Shown piece by piece: positions 48,672 through 57,545 of a DNA stretch of 64,000 nucleotides (the stretch's first letter is position 1; every line of letters begins with the position of its first letter). The translations under genes and the position numbers were made by a program. A model generated the notes under the pieces. It made no database searches. It saw only the letters and a program-made list of their open reading frames with translations, and was not told where the DNA came from. Source of the DNA: Sulfuritalea sp. Its GTDB lineage: Bacteria; Pseudomonadota; Gammaproteobacteria; Burkholderiales; Rhodocyclaceae. Where the stretch lies: the NCBI GenBank assembly GCA_023229685.1, contig JALNYT010000005.1, forward strand, positions 1 to 64,000, given 5' to 3'.

Positions 48672-49661
48672 ATGAAACCGAGCAATACGATCCCCTTTGC
48701 CGGGCTGACACCGGAGCGCATTCTCGATGCGCTGGAAAGCGTCGGCTACCGCTGCGACGGCGCCCTGATGGCGCTCAACAGCTACGAGAACCGGGTCTGG
48801 CAGATCGGCATCGAGGACAACGCCCCGGTGATTGCCAAGTTCTACCGCCCGGGACGCTGGAGCGACGCGCAGATCGGCGAGGAGCACGCCTTTACCGCGG
48901 CCATGGTGGGCGATGAACTGCCGGTGGTGGCGCCGTTGCTCATCGCCGGGAAGACCTTGTCGGTGCACGGCGGTTTCCGTTTTTCCGTTTTCCCGCGACA
49001 GGGTGGGCGTGCGCCGGAGTTCGGCGAGCCGCAGATACTGGAATGGATGGGGCGGCTGATGGCGCGCATTCATAACGTCGGCGCGCGCGAGTCCTTCGTC
49101 GTGCGCGAAACGCTGGACATCCAGCGCTTTGGCATCGATTCGCGCGACTGGCTGCGGGACAACCGCGTGATTCCGGAGGAGTTGGCCCCGGTGTGGCTGG
49201 GCGTTGCCGATCAGGCGCTGGACGGGGTGCGCCACTGCTTCGAGCGCGCCGGCCGCGTCGAGCAGTTGCGCCTGCACGGCGACTGCCACGCCGGCAACGT
49301 GCTATGGACGCAGGATGGCCCGCACTTTGTGGACTTCGACGATGCGCGCATGGGTCCGGCGATTCAGGATTTGTGGATGCTGCTCTCTGGCGATGCGGAC
49401 GAGATGGGGCGGCAGTTCGGGCATGTACTGGCCGGCTACGAAACCTTCCGTGAATTTGACGACCGCGAGCTGCAATTGGTCGAAGCCCTGCGCACGCTGC
49501 GCCTGATGCATCATTCAGCGTGGCTGGCGCGGCGCTGGCATGATCCGGCTTTCCCCGCGGCGTTTCCGTGGTTTGCGACGAATCGCTATTGGGAAGAGCG
49601 CATTCTCGAACTGCGCGAGCAGATCGCGATCATGCAGGAGTCGGCGCTGGTGCCGCGGTAA
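48672..49661 (+). CDS. srkA: SrkA/YihE-type stress-response protein kinase
   Basis: 329 residues, starting 29 bp after comEC. It is a cytoplasmic Ser/Thr kinase of the aminoglycoside-phosphotransferase fold. Visible features are MALNSYENRVWQIG (nucleotide loop), the lysine in VIAKFYRPGRW, the catalytic loop LHGDCHAGNVLW and the metal-binding FVDFDDARMGPAIQDLW. Length and motifs match E. coli SrkA (YihE), which counters stress-induced death and acts with the Cpx response. It is followed by two strong hairpins, so it probably ends a transcript. Confidence 0.9.
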   Translation: MKPSNTIPFAGLTPERILDALESVGYRCDGALMALNSYENRVWQIGIEDNAPVIAKFYRPGRWSDAQIGEEHAFTAAMVGDELPVVAPLLIAGKTLSVHGGFRFSVFPRQGGRAPEFGEPQILEWMGRLMARIHNVGARESFVVRETLDIQRFGIDSRDWLRDNRVIPEELAPVWLGVADQALDGVRHCFERAGRVEQLRLHGDCHAGNVLWTQDGPHFVDFDDARMGPAIQDLWMLLSGDADEMGRQFGHVLAGYETFREFDDRELQLVEALRTLRLMHHSAWLARRWHDPAFPAAFPWFATNRYWEERILELREQIAIMQESALVPR

Positions 49662-49692
49662 GGGTTGGGGCGGGAATCCGCCCCAACCCTTA
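49659..49692. terminator. strong hairpin after srkA
   Basis: Perfect 15-bp stem (taagggttggggcgg and its complement) with a gaat loop, including the srkA stop codon. There is no T-run after it, so it is terminator-like or an RNA-stabilising hairpin. Confidence 0.5.
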
Positions 49693-49722
49693 CCGTGGCT
49701 CTGTTGACAGCCATCCCCCCGG

Positions 49723-49743
49723 CCCCCTTCCCGGGGAAGGGGG
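49723..49743. repeat. palindrome between srkA and hydrolase
   Basis: A 9-bp stem cccccttcc/ggaaggggg with a cgg loop, of the kind found as REP-like elements in intergenic DNA of high-GC proteobacteria. Confidence 0.45.
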
Positions 49744-49788
49744 TGACGATAGATGGCGGGCGTTGCCCGCGAATTAGGAGAAGCAAAC

Positions 49789-50649
49789 GTGGAAATGCGT
49801 GAGGGAAAGGTGAAGTGTCTCAGTGCGGCAGGTTTTCATCACATGGCCTATGTCGAGTGGGGCGATGCGGCGAATCCGAAGGTACTGGTCTGCGTGCATG
49901 GCCTGACGCGCTGCTCGCGCGACTTCGACTTTCTGGCGCAGGCGCTGGCCGACGACTACCGGGTGGTCTGTCCCGACGTGGTGGGGCGCGGACGCAGTGA
50001 CTGGCTGCGCAACAAGTCGCTGTACGCGCTGCCGCAATATTGCGCCGACATGACGGCGCTGCTGGCGCGGCTGAACGTGGAGACGGTGCATTGGCTCGGC
50101 ACTTCGATGGGCGGACTGATCGGCATGGCGCTGGCTTGCCAGCCGGAAACTCCGATCACACGGTTGGTGCTGAACGACGTCGGTCCGGTGATTGCCGCTG
50201 TCTCGCTGGGACGCATCGGCGAGTATCTGGGCCATGCGCCGCGCTTCGACAGCATCGAACAGGCCGAGGTCTTCGTCCGCTTTGTTTCGGCGACCTTCGG
50301 CAGTTTGAGCGATGAGCAATGGCGGCACCTGACGCTGCATACAACCCGCACCGCCGCCGACGGCAAGCTGGAGTTTGCCTACGACCCGGACATTGCCCAG
50401 TCTTTTCGCGAGATGCAGCAGACCAGCGGCGGCAAGGACATCGAATTGTGGCCGCTTTACGATGCCATTGCCTGTCCGACCTTGCTGCTGCGCGGCGCGA
50501 CATCGGACCTATTGACGCACGATGCGGCGCTGCAAATGAGCCAGCGCGGACCGCGTGCGAAGCTGATCGAAGTACCCGGTGTCGGCCACGCGCCGATGCT
50601 GATGGATACAGCGCAAGTGGCGCCGGTGCGCGACTTTCTCCTTACCTGA
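49789..50649 (+). CDS. alpha/beta hydrolase
   Basis: 286 residues from a GTG (reads MEMREGKVK), chosen because AGGAG lies 8 nt upstream. An in-frame ATG 36 bp earlier lacks a site. Fold features: VLVCVHGLTRCSRDFD (HG oxyanion motif), nucleophile serine in HWLGTSMGGLIGMALA, acid in LLLRGATSDLLTHD and histidine in VPGVGHAPMLM. It is of the esterase/haloperoxidase-like class. The substrate is unknown. It precedes the aldehyde oxidoreductase operon by 118 bp but probably has its own transcript. Confidence 0.85.
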   Translation: MEMREGKVKCLSAAGFHHMAYVEWGDAANPKVLVCVHGLTRCSRDFDFLAQALADDYRVVCPDVVGRGRSDWLRNKSLYALPQYCADMTALLARLNVETVHWLGTSMGGLIGMALACQPETPITRLVLNDVGPVIAAVSLGRIGEYLGHAPRFDSIEQAEVFVRFVSATFGSLSDEQWRHLTLHTTRTAADGKLEFAYDPDIAQSFREMQQTSGGKDIELWPLYDAIACPTLLLRGATSDLLTHDAALQMSQRGPRAKLIEVPGVGHAPMLMDTAQVAPVRDFLLT

Positions 50650-50693
50650 GGGATGGGTATTTCGAGGTGTCGCAGTGCAGCATCGAAAGTTCC

Positions 50694-50721
50694 TTTAACA
50701 TTATTTTGCGCGGCATAGAAT
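50694..50721 (+). promoter_or_regulatory. possible sigma-70 promoter of the aor operon
   Basis: tttaac and tagaat with a 16-nt spacer, about 46 bp before the ferredoxin start. A weak match, based on position and sequence only. Confidence 0.3.
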
Positions 50722-50767
50722 AGGCAAGTTTTCGCATATCCAGGCAAAACCAAAAAGAGGAGGCATC

Positions 50768-51247
50768 ATGCAGAAATCGTTGCACATCGACCCCAACAAA
50801 TGCACGGGCTGTCTGCAGTGCGAGATGGCCTGTTCCTTTGAAAATTACGGCGTATTCAACATCGCCAAGTCGCGGATCAAGGTTTTCAATTTCGAGCACG
50901 AAGGACGCATGGTGCCTTACACCTGCACCCAGTGTGCCGAGGCCTGGTGCATGACGGCCTGCCCGGTCGATGCCATTCGCATTGATGCCGCCACCGGCGC
51001 CAAGATCGTGCACGAGGATGTTTGCGTCGGCTGCAAGGTGTGCACCATCGCCTGTCCGTTCGGCACCATCAATTACGTCGCCGATTCCGGCAAGGTGCAG
51101 AAATGCGACCTCTGCGGCGGCGATCCGGCCTGCGCCACGGCCTGCCCGACCGGTGCCATCACCTACGTCGATGCAGACTGGGCCGGGCTCGAGAAGATGC
51201 GCCTGTGGGCCGGCAAGACCGACACTCAACCGCGCGCCAGCGCCTAA
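50768..51247 (+). CDS. aorA: four-cluster ferredoxin subunit of aldehyde oxidoreductase
   Basis: 159 residues, AGAGGAGG upstream. Four cysteine groups typical of polyferredoxin electron-transfer subunits: CTGCLQCEMAC, CTQCAEAWCMTAC, CVGCKVCTIAC and CDLCGGDPACATAC, enough for four [4Fe-4S] clusters. It passes electrons from the tungsten subunit encoded next to the FAD subunit. The order ferredoxin, AOR, FAD protein matches the AorABC complex of Aromatoleum-type bacteria. Confidence 0.9.
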   Translation: MQKSLHIDPNKCTGCLQCEMACSFENYGVFNIAKSRIKVFNFEHEGRMVPYTCTQCAEAWCMTACPVDAIRIDAATGAKIVHEDVCVGCKVCTIACPFGTINYVADSGKVQKCDLCGGDPACATACPTGAITYVDADWAGLEKMRLWAGKTDTQPRASA

Positions 51248-51257
51248 GGAGACTGAC

Positions 51258-53105
51258 ATGGGATGGACACGAAAAATCCTGCGCGTTGATCTGAGCAACG
51301 GCACCTGCAAATCCGAGCCCCTCAACATGGAGTGGGCCCAGCAATACCTCGGTCAGCGCGGTCTGGCCACCAAGTATTTCGTCGAAGAAGTCGACCCCAA
51401 GGTCGATCCGCTGGCGCCGGCCAACAAGATGATCATGGCCACCGGACCGCTGACCGGGACGCCGGCCTCCACCGGCGGGCGCTATTCGGTGATCACCAAG
51501 GGGGCGCTGACCGGCGCCATCGCCTGCTCCAATTCGGGTGGCTACTTCGGCGCTGAACTCAAGTTCGCCGGCTGGGACATGATCATCTTCGAAGGCAAGT
51601 CGGCCAAGCCCGTCTACCTTTCGATCGAAGACGACAAGGTCGAACTGCGCGACGCTGCCCACCTCTGGGGCAAGACCGTGTGGCAGACCGAAGAGATCAT
51701 CAAGAAGAGCCATCAGGATCCGCAAGTGCGCGTTTGCAGCATTGGTCGCGCCGGCGAGAACGGCGTCATGTATGCCTGCATCGTCAATGACCTGCACCGC
51801 GCTGCCGGCCGTTCCGGGGTGGGCACCGTGATGGGCTCGAAGAACCTCAAGGCGGTGGCGGTGCGCGGTACCAAGGGGGCCGGCGCGATCAAGAATCCGA
51901 AGGCCTTCATGCTGGCGGCCGCGGCGGCCAAGAAAGTGCTGGCCGACAATGCCGTCACCGGGCAGGGCCTGCCGACCTATGGCACCCAGGTGCTGATGAA
52001 CGTCATCAACGAAATGGGCGCACTGCCGACACGCAATCACCGCGACGTGCAGTTCGAGGACGCGCGCAAGATTTCGGCCGAGGCCATGCACGAAAAGCGC
52101 CCGACCGACGGCAAGGCGCATCTGGTAACCAACGCCGCCTGCTTCGGCTGCACCATCGCCTGCGGCCGGATTTCGAAGATCGACGAAACGCATTTCAGCG
52201 TGGTCAACAAGCCCCAGTATTGGGGTGCTTCCGGCGGCCTCGAATACGAAGCGGCCTGGGCACTGGGCGCGGCCAACGGCGTCGGCGATCTGGAGGCGCT
52301 GCAATATGCCAACCTGATCTGCAACGAAGACGGCTTCGATCCGATCACTTTCGGCGCCACCGTGGCGGCGGCGATGGAACTCTACGACCTGGGCATTCTG
52401 ACCAAGGAACAGATCGGTCTCGAGGCGCCCTTTGGTTCCGCTCAGGCGCTGGTGGCCCTGGCCGAAATGCTCATCTCGGGCGAAGGCTTCGGCAAGGATC
52501 TGGCGCTCGGTTCAGCCCGCATGTGCGCAAAGTACGGCAGACCGGAACTGTCGATGGGCGTCAAGAAGCAGGAGTTCCCGGCCTATGACTCCCGTGGCAT
52601 TCAGGGCATGGGCCTGGCCTACGCCACGTCCAATCGCGGCGCCTGCCACCTGCGAGGCTATACCGTGGCTTCCGAGGTGCTCGGCATCCCGGTCAAGACC
52701 GATCCGCTGGTGACCGAGGGCAAGGCCGATCTGGTGAAGGCCTTCCAGGATGCCACCTCGGTGTTCGACTCCGCCGGTGTCTGCGTGTTCACCACCTTCG
52801 CCTGGACGCTGGCCGACCTGCAGCCGCAGCTCGATGCGGCCTGCGATGGCGATTGGACCATGGAGAAACTGGCGCTGGTGGGCGAGCGCATCTGGAACAT
52901 GGAGCGCCTGTTCAACAATGCCGCCGGCTTCACCGCCAAGGACGACGACCTGCCGCCGCGGCTCAAGACCGAGCCGGCCAAGACCGGCCCGGCCAAGGGC
53001 CTGGTGAATGGCATCGACAAGATGCGGCCGGAGTACTACAAGGTGCGGGGCTGGAACCCGGAAGGTGTTCCGAGCAAGGAAACGCTTAGCCGGCTGGGGC
53101 TGTAA
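51258..53105 (+). CDS. aorB: tungsten aldehyde:ferredoxin oxidoreductase
   Basis: 615 residues, AAGGAG 7 nt upstream and 10 bp after the ferredoxin stop. It oxidises aldehydes to carboxylic acids with a tungstopterin cofactor. The N-terminal domain (MGWTRKILRVDLSNGT) and the long cofactor-binding middle part (HRAAGRSGVGTVMGSKNLKA) are typical. The [4Fe-4S] cluster ligands are C295-x2-C298-x3-C302 (AACFGCTIACGR) and C509 (DSAGVCVFTTFAW). In aromatic degraders this enzyme clears phenylacetaldehyde or benzaldehyde, and can reduce acids with hydrogen or ferredoxin. It is one of few W-enzymes in betaproteobacteria. Confidence 0.95.
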   Translation: MGWTRKILRVDLSNGTCKSEPLNMEWAQQYLGQRGLATKYFVEEVDPKVDPLAPANKMIMATGPLTGTPASTGGRYSVITKGALTGAIACSNSGGYFGAELKFAGWDMIIFEGKSAKPVYLSIEDDKVELRDAAHLWGKTVWQTEEIIKKSHQDPQVRVCSIGRAGENGVMYACIVNDLHRAAGRSGVGTVMGSKNLKAVAVRGTKGAGAIKNPKAFMLAAAAAKKVLADNAVTGQGLPTYGTQVLMNVINEMGALPTRNHRDVQFEDARKISAEAMHEKRPTDGKAHLVTNAACFGCTIACGRISKIDETHFSVVNKPQYWGASGGLEYEAAWALGAANGVGDLEALQYANLICNEDGFDPITFGATVAAAMELYDLGILTKEQIGLEAPFGSAQALVALAEMLISGEGFGKDLALGSARMCAKYGRPELSMGVKKQEFPAYDSRGIQGMGLAYATSNRGACHLRGYTVASEVLGIPVKTDPLVTEGKADLVKAFQDATSVFDSAGVCVFTTFAWTLADLQPQLDAACDGDWTMEKLALVGERIWNMERLFNNAAGFTAKDDDLPPRLKTEPAKTGPAKGLVNGIDKMRPEYYKVRGWNPEGVPSKETLSRLGL

Positions 53106-53120
53106 ACCGGTAGTACCCTC

Positions 53121-53145
53121 AGGGGATCGGCATTGCCGGTCCCCT
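53121..53145. other. hairpin between aorB and aorC
   Basis: Stem agggga(t)cggc against its complement around a 3-nt loop, 16 bp after the aorB stop, with no T-run. It could trim expression of the downstream FAD gene or stabilise the upstream message. Confidence 0.45.
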
Positions 53146-53165
53146 GCTCGCCTTAAGGATACCCC

Positions 53166-54419
53166 ATGAAACACGTCATCATTGGCAACGGTCCGGCCGG
53201 CCTGGTCGCCGCTGAAACACTGCGCCGCTTGCAGCCGGAGGCGGAGATCGCCCTCATCGGCGATGAAGCGGAACCACCGTATTCACGCATGGCAATTCCC
53301 TATTTCCTGATCGGAAGAATTCCCGATACCGGCACGCATCTGCGCAAGAGCCACGATCACTACGCCAAGGAGCGCATCCACCTCATAGAAGGCAAGGTCG
53401 TCAAAATTGATGCGAAGGCGAAGCAGGTCGAATTCGCCAGCGGCGAGCGCCTGGCCTACGACCGCCTGTTGATCGCCAGCGGCTCGCAGCCGCTACGGCC
53501 CAAGGTTCCGGGCATGGATCTGGCCAACGTGCACACCTGCTGGACCATCGAGGATGCGCGGGCGATTGCGGCGAAAGCCGCAGCCGGAGCGCGCGTGCTG
53601 CAGATCGGTGCCGGCTTCATCGGCTGCATCATCATGGAATCGCTGGCGGCGCGTGGCGTCAAACTCACCGTGGTCGAAATGGGCGACCGCATGGTGCCGC
53701 GCATGATGACGGCGAAGGCCGGCAACATGATTCGGCAGTGGGTCGAGCACAAGGGTGTCGGTGTGCATGTCAATACCGGGGTGACCGCCATCACCCAAAA
53801 GGACGGTGCGCTGCTGGCGAAGCTAAGCACCGGCAAGGAGATCGCCGCGGATCTGGTGATTTGCGCCGCGGGGGTCGCACCGAACACGGCTTTTCTGGCG
53901 GGCAGCGGGGTCGCCATCGAACGCGGCATTCGCGTCGATGCCGCCATGCGCACCAGCGTTGCCGACATCTATGCGGCGGGTGACGTGACCGAAGCGCCGG
54001 GCTTTCATACCGGACGCCCGGAACTCAACGCGATCCAGCCCAATGCCGTCGATCAGGCGCGCGTTGCCGCGCACAACATGGCGGGTGGGGAGGCGATGAG
54101 CGGCGGCAGCCTGGCGATCAACGTACTCGACACGCTGGGCCTCGTTTCCACCTCGTTCGGCCAATGGCAAGGGGTCGCCAAGGAGCAGGGCGGGGCGGGT
54201 GTCGAGCAGATCGATGAAACGAACTATCGCTACCTGTCGCTCCAGTTCAAGGACGATGTACTGATCGGGGCCACCAGCATCGGCTGGACCGAGCATGTCG
54301 GCGCCCTGCGCGGACTGGTGCAGACCCAGGCGCCGCTGGGCGATTGGAAGCGTCGTCTGCTGGCCGATCCGACGAACTTCATGGCGGCCTATCTGGCGAC
54401 CGCGCAGAAGGCGGCGTGA
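53166..54419 (+). CDS. aorC: FAD/NAD-dependent oxidoreductase subunit of AOR complex
   Basis: 417 residues. FAD motif VIIGNGPAGLVAAETL at the N-terminus, NAD motif VLQIGAGFIGCIIMES at about 145, and the second FAD motif DIYAAGDVTEAP at about 268. It resembles nitrite-reductase/rubredoxin-reductase-type flavoproteins. In AorABC complexes it exchanges electrons between NAD(H) and the ferredoxin subunit. It is encoded 60 bp after aorB. Confidence 0.9.
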   Translation: MKHVIIGNGPAGLVAAETLRRLQPEAEIALIGDEAEPPYSRMAIPYFLIGRIPDTGTHLRKSHDHYAKERIHLIEGKVVKIDAKAKQVEFASGERLAYDRLLIASGSQPLRPKVPGMDLANVHTCWTIEDARAIAAKAAAGARVLQIGAGFIGCIIMESLAARGVKLTVVEMGDRMVPRMMTAKAGNMIRQWVEHKGVGVHVNTGVTAITQKDGALLAKLSTGKEIAADLVICAAGVAPNTAFLAGSGVAIERGIRVDAAMRTSVADIYAAGDVTEAPGFHTGRPELNAIQPNAVDQARVAAHNMAGGEAMSGGSLAINVLDTLGLVSTSFGQWQGVAKEQGGAGVEQIDETNYRYLSLQFKDDVLIGATSIGWTEHVGALRGLVQTQAPLGDWKRRLLADPTNFMAAYLATAQKAA

Positions 54420-54491
54420 CGAACAGGCCCCCGCGTGCCCCTGCGCTGGGCAGGGTGCGCGGGGCAGAGGTCCTGCCGCGCTTCGATGCTT

Positions 54492-54746
54492 ATGAAAATC
54501 ACCTTCAAGCTTTTTGCCACCCTGCAGGACTATCTTCCGGCCGAGGCGAAAAAGACCAACGCCGTCGGTCTCGAGGTCGCTGACACCACCACGGTGGCGC
54601 AACTCATCGAGCGCTTCAGCCTGCCGCAGAAACTGGTCCATCTGGTGCTGATCGACGGCGCCTTCGTGCCTCCCGCCGAGCGGGCCGCGCGCACGCTGCG
54701 CGAAGGGGAAACGCTGGCCATCTGGCCGCCCGTTGCCGGCGGATGA
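54492..54746 (+). CDS. MoaD/ThiS-like sulfur carrier of the AOR operon
   Basis: 84 residues from MKITFKLFATLQ (an ATG two codons earlier is also possible). The beta-grasp pattern and the C-terminal PPVAGG ending in Gly-Gly are those of MoaD, which donates sulfur to molybdopterin. In the AOR operon it probably serves the tungsten cofactor. Its TGA overlaps the next ATG. Confidence 0.85.
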   Translation: MKITFKLFATLQDYLPAEAKKTNAVGLEVADTTTVAQLIERFSLPQKLVHLVLIDGAFVPPAERAARTLREGETLAIWPPVAGG

Positions 54747-55018
54747 GATTTCCGCTCACTTACGACGCGACCACTACGCGTGAAGACTTTGTTCGACTGT
54801 TGCGGCTGGCGACCGGCGGGGCGGAATTCAGCGAGATTGATGGCGGCTTCGGCGGCCAGGGCTGGTCCATTCGCCTGACCCGTATGCCGCCGCTGGAGAT
54901 CGGCCTGGTGCGGCTTGAACGCCATCGCGTCGAGATCGAATTCGATGGATTGACGGCAGAAGAACAGGATCGTTTCATGCAGCGCTTTACCCTGTATTAC
55001 CACCGCGGCGGCGGCTGA
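54743..55018 (+). CDS. small protein of AOR operon ending in Gly-Gly-Gly
   Basis: 91 residues, coupled to the MoaD-like gene by an ATGA overlap. Its sequence (RFPLTYDATTTREDFVRLL, then GWSIRLTRMPPLEIGLVRLERHRVEIEF) suggests a small alpha/beta fold, ending TLYYHRGGG. The triple Gly tail is striking beside a sulfur carrier and could be activated the same way, but the family is unknown to me. Conserved linkage with AOR in aromatic degraders would suggest a role in tungsten cofactor assembly or enzyme maturation. That is inference. Confidence 0.65.
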   Translation: MRFPLTYDATTTREDFVRLLRLATGGAEFSEIDGGFGGQGWSIRLTRMPPLEIGLVRLERHRVEIEFDGLTAEEQDRFMQRFTLYYHRGGG

Positions 55019-55090
55019 TCCTGAGCGGCACACAGGAGTCGGCGTTGGCGATACGCCGGTATCAGTGGCGAAAGCTGCTAAAATTCTTTT

Positions 55091-55190
55091 GCGGCGGGTC
55101 TCCCCGCATTGCGGGGTGGTGAATCTGGTCAGGTCCGGAAGGAAGCAGCCACAGCCGTTTTCCGCAAGTGCCGGGGGTCAGGCTCGCCGC
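55091..55190 (+). ncRNA. ffs: 4.5S signal recognition particle RNA
   Basis: The apical domain is canonical: ggtgaatctggtcaggtccg then gaaggaagcagccacagc. The outer arms gcggcggg and ctcgccgc pair to close the long hairpin. Length about 100 nt is normal for the bacterial small SRP RNA. It lies alone between the AOR operon and the Spy-like gene, shortly before dnaX, a common position in betaproteobacteria. Confidence 0.93.
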
Positions 55191-55314
55191 ACCCCTTCTC
55201 CGCATGGGGATTCTTGTAATCTTCCCTTACAAACTCCTTGCCTCTGTCACATCCGGGTTACAGCCATCGGATGAAATGCAATCTGCCATGAGGCATTCAC
55301 GACAGGAGCACACC

Positions 55315-55857
55315 ATGAATCGTAAACACACAATTGTTGCGGGCTTTCTTGCCGCCAGCGCCGTCTTCTTCGGCATTGCCTACGCGCAGGGCCCGGGTTG
55401 CGATCACGAGGGCAGGCCGGGCATGCAGCGCAGCTCGATGCAGCCGGGCAGCATGATGGACCCGAGCGTTCGCGCCGAGCAGCGCCTGACCCGGTTCAAG
55501 AGCGAACTCAAACTCACTGCCCAGCAGGAACCGCTCTGGCAGGCTTTCGCCGAGAAGTCGAAGACAGAGGCCGGCAAGGGTTTCCAGGCCATGCGTGAGC
55601 GCATGAATGACACCAAGCCGGTGAGCGCTCCGGAGCGTATGGCGCAGATGCAGGACATCATGAAACAGCGCGTCGCCGCGATGGAATCGGTCAACGAATC
55701 CTTCAATCGGCTGTATGCGGCGCTGACGCCGGCGCAGAAAGCTGCGGCTGACAAGCATTTCAGCAACGCCGGCCGCCATCAGCATGGGCCGGGCCGTGGC
55801 GCACCACGCCGCGACGGGCAGGGCGCTCCTGCAGCGCCGGAGCCGCGCAAGGGGTGA
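55315..55857 (+). CDS. Spy/LTXXQ-family periplasmic protein
   Basis: 180 residues from MNRKHTIVAGFLAASA, AGGAG 7 nt upstream. The signal peptide is cleaved near IAYAQ. The mature part is helical, with the LTxxQ-type motifs LKLTAQQEPLWQAF and YAALTPAQKAAADKHF of the Spy/CpxP group, and a His/Gly/Pro/Arg-rich tail. Spy is a chaperone for periplasmic proteins and CpxP a stress regulator. The Met- and His-rich ends may bind metal. The exact role is unassigned. Confidence 0.82.
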   Translation: MNRKHTIVAGFLAASAVFFGIAYAQGPGCDHEGRPGMQRSSMQPGSMMDPSVRAEQRLTRFKSELKLTAQQEPLWQAFAEKSKTEAGKGFQAMRERMNDTKPVSAPERMAQMQDIMKQRVAAMESVNESFNRLYAALTPAQKAAADKHFSNAGRHQHGPGRGAPRRDGQGAPAAPEPRKG

Positions 55858-55921
55858 TGTCGCCCCGCTGACCCAAGCAAGGCGGCTCCGTTTGTGGCGA
55901 CGGGCCTGATAAAATTGCCGC

Positions 55922-57532
55922 ATGAGTTATCAGGTCCTCGCCCGCAAGTGGCGCCCCAAGTCTTTCGCTACCCTGGTGGGGCAGGAGCACGTCGTGCGGG
56001 CGCTGACTCACGCGCTCGACCAGAACCGGCTGCATCACGCCTATCTTTTCACCGGCACCCGCGGCGTGGGCAAGACGACGCTGGCGCGCATCATGGCCAA
56101 GGCCCTGAACTGCGAAGCCGGCGTCAGTTCCACTCCCTGCGGGGTCTGTTCGGCCTGCACCGAGATCGATAGCGGCCGCTTCATTGATTACATAGAACTC
56201 GATGCCGCGTCGAATCGCGGTGTCGACGACATGACCGCTTTGCTGGAGCGCGCCACCTATGCGCCGACCATGGGCCGCTACAAGGTCTATGTGATCGACG
56301 AAGTTCACCAGCTCTCCGGGCATGCCTTCAATGCGATGCTGAAGACGCTGGAAGAGCCGCCGGAGCACGTCAAGTTCATCCTGGCGACGACCGATCCGCA
56401 AAAAATTCCCGTTACCGTGCTGTCGCGCTGCCTGCAGTTCAACCTGAAGCAGATGCCGCCGACGCTTATCGTCGACCATCTCTCGCGCGTGCTGCAGGCC
56501 GAGGGGCTGACTTTCGAGCCGGACGCCCTGCGCCATCTGGCCAAGGGCGCCGCGGGAAGCATGCGCGATGCGCTGTCGCTGCTGGATCAGGCCATCGCCC
56601 ACGGCGCCGGCAAGGTGGAAGACGAGGCCGTGCGCGCCATGCTGGGTACGGTCGGCGACGAACACCTGTTCGCGCTGCTCGACGGCCTGGTCGCGCAGGA
56701 CGTGCAGGCCATGCTCGAAGTGGCCAAGCTGATGGATGCGCGCAGCCTGTCGTTCGACGGCGGCCTGCAGGAACTGGCGACCCTGTTCCATCGCATTGCG
56801 CTGGCGCAGTTCGCTCCCGAGGCGCTGCTCGACGAAACCGAGCGCAGCCGTCTGGCACCCTATGCGCAGGCGCTGGATGCCGAGTACCTGCAACTGGCCT
56901 ACCAGATTGCCATTCACGGACGCGACGAGTTGTCGCTGGCACCGGACGAGTATGCCGGCTTCGTCATGAGCTTGCTGCGTTTGCATGCATTTCGGCCGCA
57001 GCGTGCCGGCGCGGCCAGGCCGGTGGCCAAAGCGGCGGCGAAGGTGGCGGCTGCAGTGGCGCCGGTACGCGCCGCGCCGCCTGCCGTCCGGCCGCCTGCC
57101 GTGCCGCCAGCGCCGACTCCTGTCGCGTCCGCGGCACCCGGCCTGGCAGCCGCGACTGCTGTGCCGGTGGAAGAAGACTGGCACGCGCTGGCTAGCCGCC
57201 TCCCCGGCATGGCGCGGCAGTTGGCGCAACATTGCGAACTGGTCGAGCGCGGCGAGACACTGGTGCGCCTGCGCCTGGCCCCTGCGCACAAGCATCTGCA
57301 GGCCCACCAGGAAAAGCTTCAGCTTGCCCTGCGCGACGTCTGGGGAGCGCAACTGCGACTGGATATCACCGTGGCCGAGCCGGCCGGAGAGACGCCGGCC
57401 GAGCGGCGGCAGAACACCGAGCGCGAACGTCAGGATCGCGCCATCGCCTCGATCGAGCAAGACCCCTTCGTGCGCGATGTGGTGGACCTGTTCGATGCGA
57501 GCATCGACGAATCAACGATCAAACCCGTTTAA
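55922..57532 (+). CDS. dnaX: DNA polymerase III subunit gamma/tau
   Basis: 536 residues. Clamp-loader AAA+ domain: MSYQVLARKWRPKSFATLVG, Walker A GTRGVGKTTLARI, zinc cysteines around CGVCSAC, Walker B VYVIDEVHQLS and sensor ATTDPQKIPVTVLSRC. An Ala/Pro-rich linker (about 360-420) and a C-terminal tau part follow. It builds the replication clamp loader. It heads the dnaX-ybaB-recR cluster. Confidence 0.96.
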   Translation: MSYQVLARKWRPKSFATLVGQEHVVRALTHALDQNRLHHAYLFTGTRGVGKTTLARIMAKALNCEAGVSSTPCGVCSACTEIDSGRFIDYIELDAASNRGVDDMTALLERATYAPTMGRYKVYVIDEVHQLSGHAFNAMLKTLEEPPEHVKFILATTDPQKIPVTVLSRCLQFNLKQMPPTLIVDHLSRVLQAEGLTFEPDALRHLAKGAAGSMRDALSLLDQAIAHGAGKVEDEAVRAMLGTVGDEHLFALLDGLVAQDVQAMLEVAKLMDARSLSFDGGLQELATLFHRIALAQFAPEALLDETERSRLAPYAQALDAEYLQLAYQIAIHGRDELSLAPDEYAGFVMSLLRLHAFRPQRAGAARPVAKAAAKVAAAVAPVRAAPPAVRPPAVPPAPTPVASAAPGLAAATAVPVEEDWHALASRLPGMARQLAQHCELVERGETLVRLRLAPAHKHLQAHQEKLQLALRDVWGAQLRLDITVAEPAGETPAERRQNTERERQDRAIASIEQDPFVRDVVDLFDASIDESTIKPV

Positions 57533-57545
57533 GGAGTACGAAAAA

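Noticed and set aside
50970..51257. Upstream extension of the AOR reading frame
   Set aside because: Overlaps the ferredoxin gene in another frame. The ATG at 51258 has an AAGGAG site and starts the family's N-terminus.
51159..52304. 381-codon minus-strand frame opposite aorB
   Set aside because: Shadow of the AOR gene. No domain seen.
54743..55018. Second ubiquitin-like protein because of the GGG tail
   Set aside because: It is next to AOR and MoaD-like genes, far from the E1/E2 operon, and its fold is not clearly beta-grasp.
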